A stretch of DNA of 28,334 nt, taken from Spirogloea muscicola (Eukaryota > Streptophyta > Zygnematophyceae > Spirogloeales > Spirogloeaceae). A program made the position numbers and the translations under genes. The notes beneath the pieces were generated by a model. That model was not told where the DNA came from and ran no database searches. It worked only from the letters and a program-made list of their open reading frames with translations. Below, one piece after another: positions 27,840 to 28,334 of this stretch. Every line of letters starts with the position of its first letter. The stretch's first letter is position 1. The stretch is taken from positions 49,304 through 77,637 of the forward strand of contig WELB01000278.1 in assembly GCA_009602725.1 (NCBI GenBank), given 5' to 3'.

Positions 27840-27949
27840 CTACAGGGACTGACTGTCTTTCCGGCCCCTCCGGTTTTTGTCCAAAGTTCTCGGGCTAGCT
27901 TCTCCCAGCCCTCGCCCCTTGTGGTTGAGTGAGCTCACTACAGGGACTG
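27840..27949 (+). mobile_element. LINE-tail insertion AC with 12-bp TSD
   Basis: CTACAGGGACTG at 27840-27851 is perfectly repeated at 27938-27949. The 86-bp insert (27852-27937) reads CTGTCTTTCCGGCCCCTCCGG.., TTTTTGTCCAAAGTTCTC, a variant hairpin GGGCTAGCTTCTCCCAGCCC (27892-27911) and CTCGCCCCTTGTGG. No coding sequence. Confidence 0.82.
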
Positions 27950-28132
27950 CTGGGTGAGGAGATTCGCAAGGGCTCACTCTGTGGACTGCAGTGAGTGCGT
28001 GAAGGCCCGGCTGGCAGGCATGCTGCTCCAGAGGAGAGCCCGGCGGTGCGAGAGCAAGCACGGGAGCTCTCGGCATGGGGCGAGTGGGGGGCGGCGCGGA
28101 GGCAGCAGGCATGTAGGAGGCGAGCGCAGGGG

Positions 28133-28249
28133 CATCTGGCGCTTCCTCTGGCTTCCTCTGGCCCCCTTCTCGTTCTTTGTTCATTCTTTTTTGGGCTGGC
28201 TTGTCCAGCCCCTATCCTCAATGGGCGAGCCCTTTCAATTTCATCTGGC
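28133..28249 (+). mobile_element. LINE-tail insertion AD with 8-bp TSD
   Basis: CATCTGGC at 28133-28140 and 28242-28249 bounds a 101-bp insert: the doubled GGCTTCCTCT box, CGTTCTTTGTTCATTC, hairpin GGGCTGGCTTGTCCAGCCC (28193-28211) and GGGCGAGCCCTTTCAATTT. About 88 bp are identical to tail R at 14779-14867, so both are recent copies of one source. Confidence 0.86.
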
Positions 28250-28334
28250 AGCGGCGCTCGCAGGGCGCAGCCCCGCGCGTGGCCGGGCCGCGGCGCGCGC
28301 CCCCCCGCCGTGCGATGCGCGGGACGGGGGTGCG
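28250..28334. other. Extremely GC-rich window end
   Basis: A CG-dominated stretch (GCGCGTGGCCGGGCCGCGG and a C8 run near 28300) with no feature. It may be a CpG-rich promoter or repeat continuing outside the window. Confidence 0.4.

Overview
This window looks like nuclear DNA of a eukaryote, most likely a green alga of the Chlamydomonadales/Haematococcus type. That guess rests on the GC-rich, CAG/GCAGC-rich style and the transposon families, and nothing in the sequence proves it. There is no bacterial gene organisation: no operons, no ribosome binding sites and no compact ORFs. The window is a graveyard of retrotransposons, and I recognise no complete gene and no intact host gene.

Two element classes dominate. 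(1) A non-LTR (LINE) family has a C-terminal CCHC zinc finger followed by a restriction-like endonuclease (RLE) domain, as in the R2/NeSL/RandI-Dualen groups. It is present in about 25 fragments on both strands, nearly all 5'-truncated. Most copies end in a conserved SDLRLLTRGY-stop motif. A 3' UTR follows, carrying a recurrent short stem-loop (GGGCTGGC, 5-8 nt, CAGCC). (2) A Ty3-like LTR retrotransposon is shown by a Gag remnant with a CCHC knuckle (5095-6567), two tRNA-iMet-type primer binding sites (3629, 6949) and several LTR copies.

Layout: 1-2190, LINE fragments A-C. 2276-7896, rearranged LTR-retrotransposon zone with a large inverted pair of LTRs, a 325-bp direct repeat, an inverted gag duplication and a nested LINE. 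7955-15610, dense LINE fragments, including tandem 3' UTR modules and nested insertions. 15611-19930, mostly unrecognised DNA of lower GC, with one diverged LTR and one gene-like open frame on the minus strand. 19950-22800, a second LINE cluster. 22800-27838, unrecognised DNA with one 250-codon open frame. 27840-28249, two very short LINE-tail insertions with target-site duplications, then extremely GC-rich sequence.

The elements do not work together as a pathway. The history is repeated target-primed insertion of LINE tails, some into older copies of the same family, over a rearranged LTR element. The best-supported unusual observations are four tiny insertions (47-101 bp) made essentially of the hairpin-bearing LINE tail and bounded by 8-14 bp perfect duplications, and the inverted LTR pair at 2330-3177.
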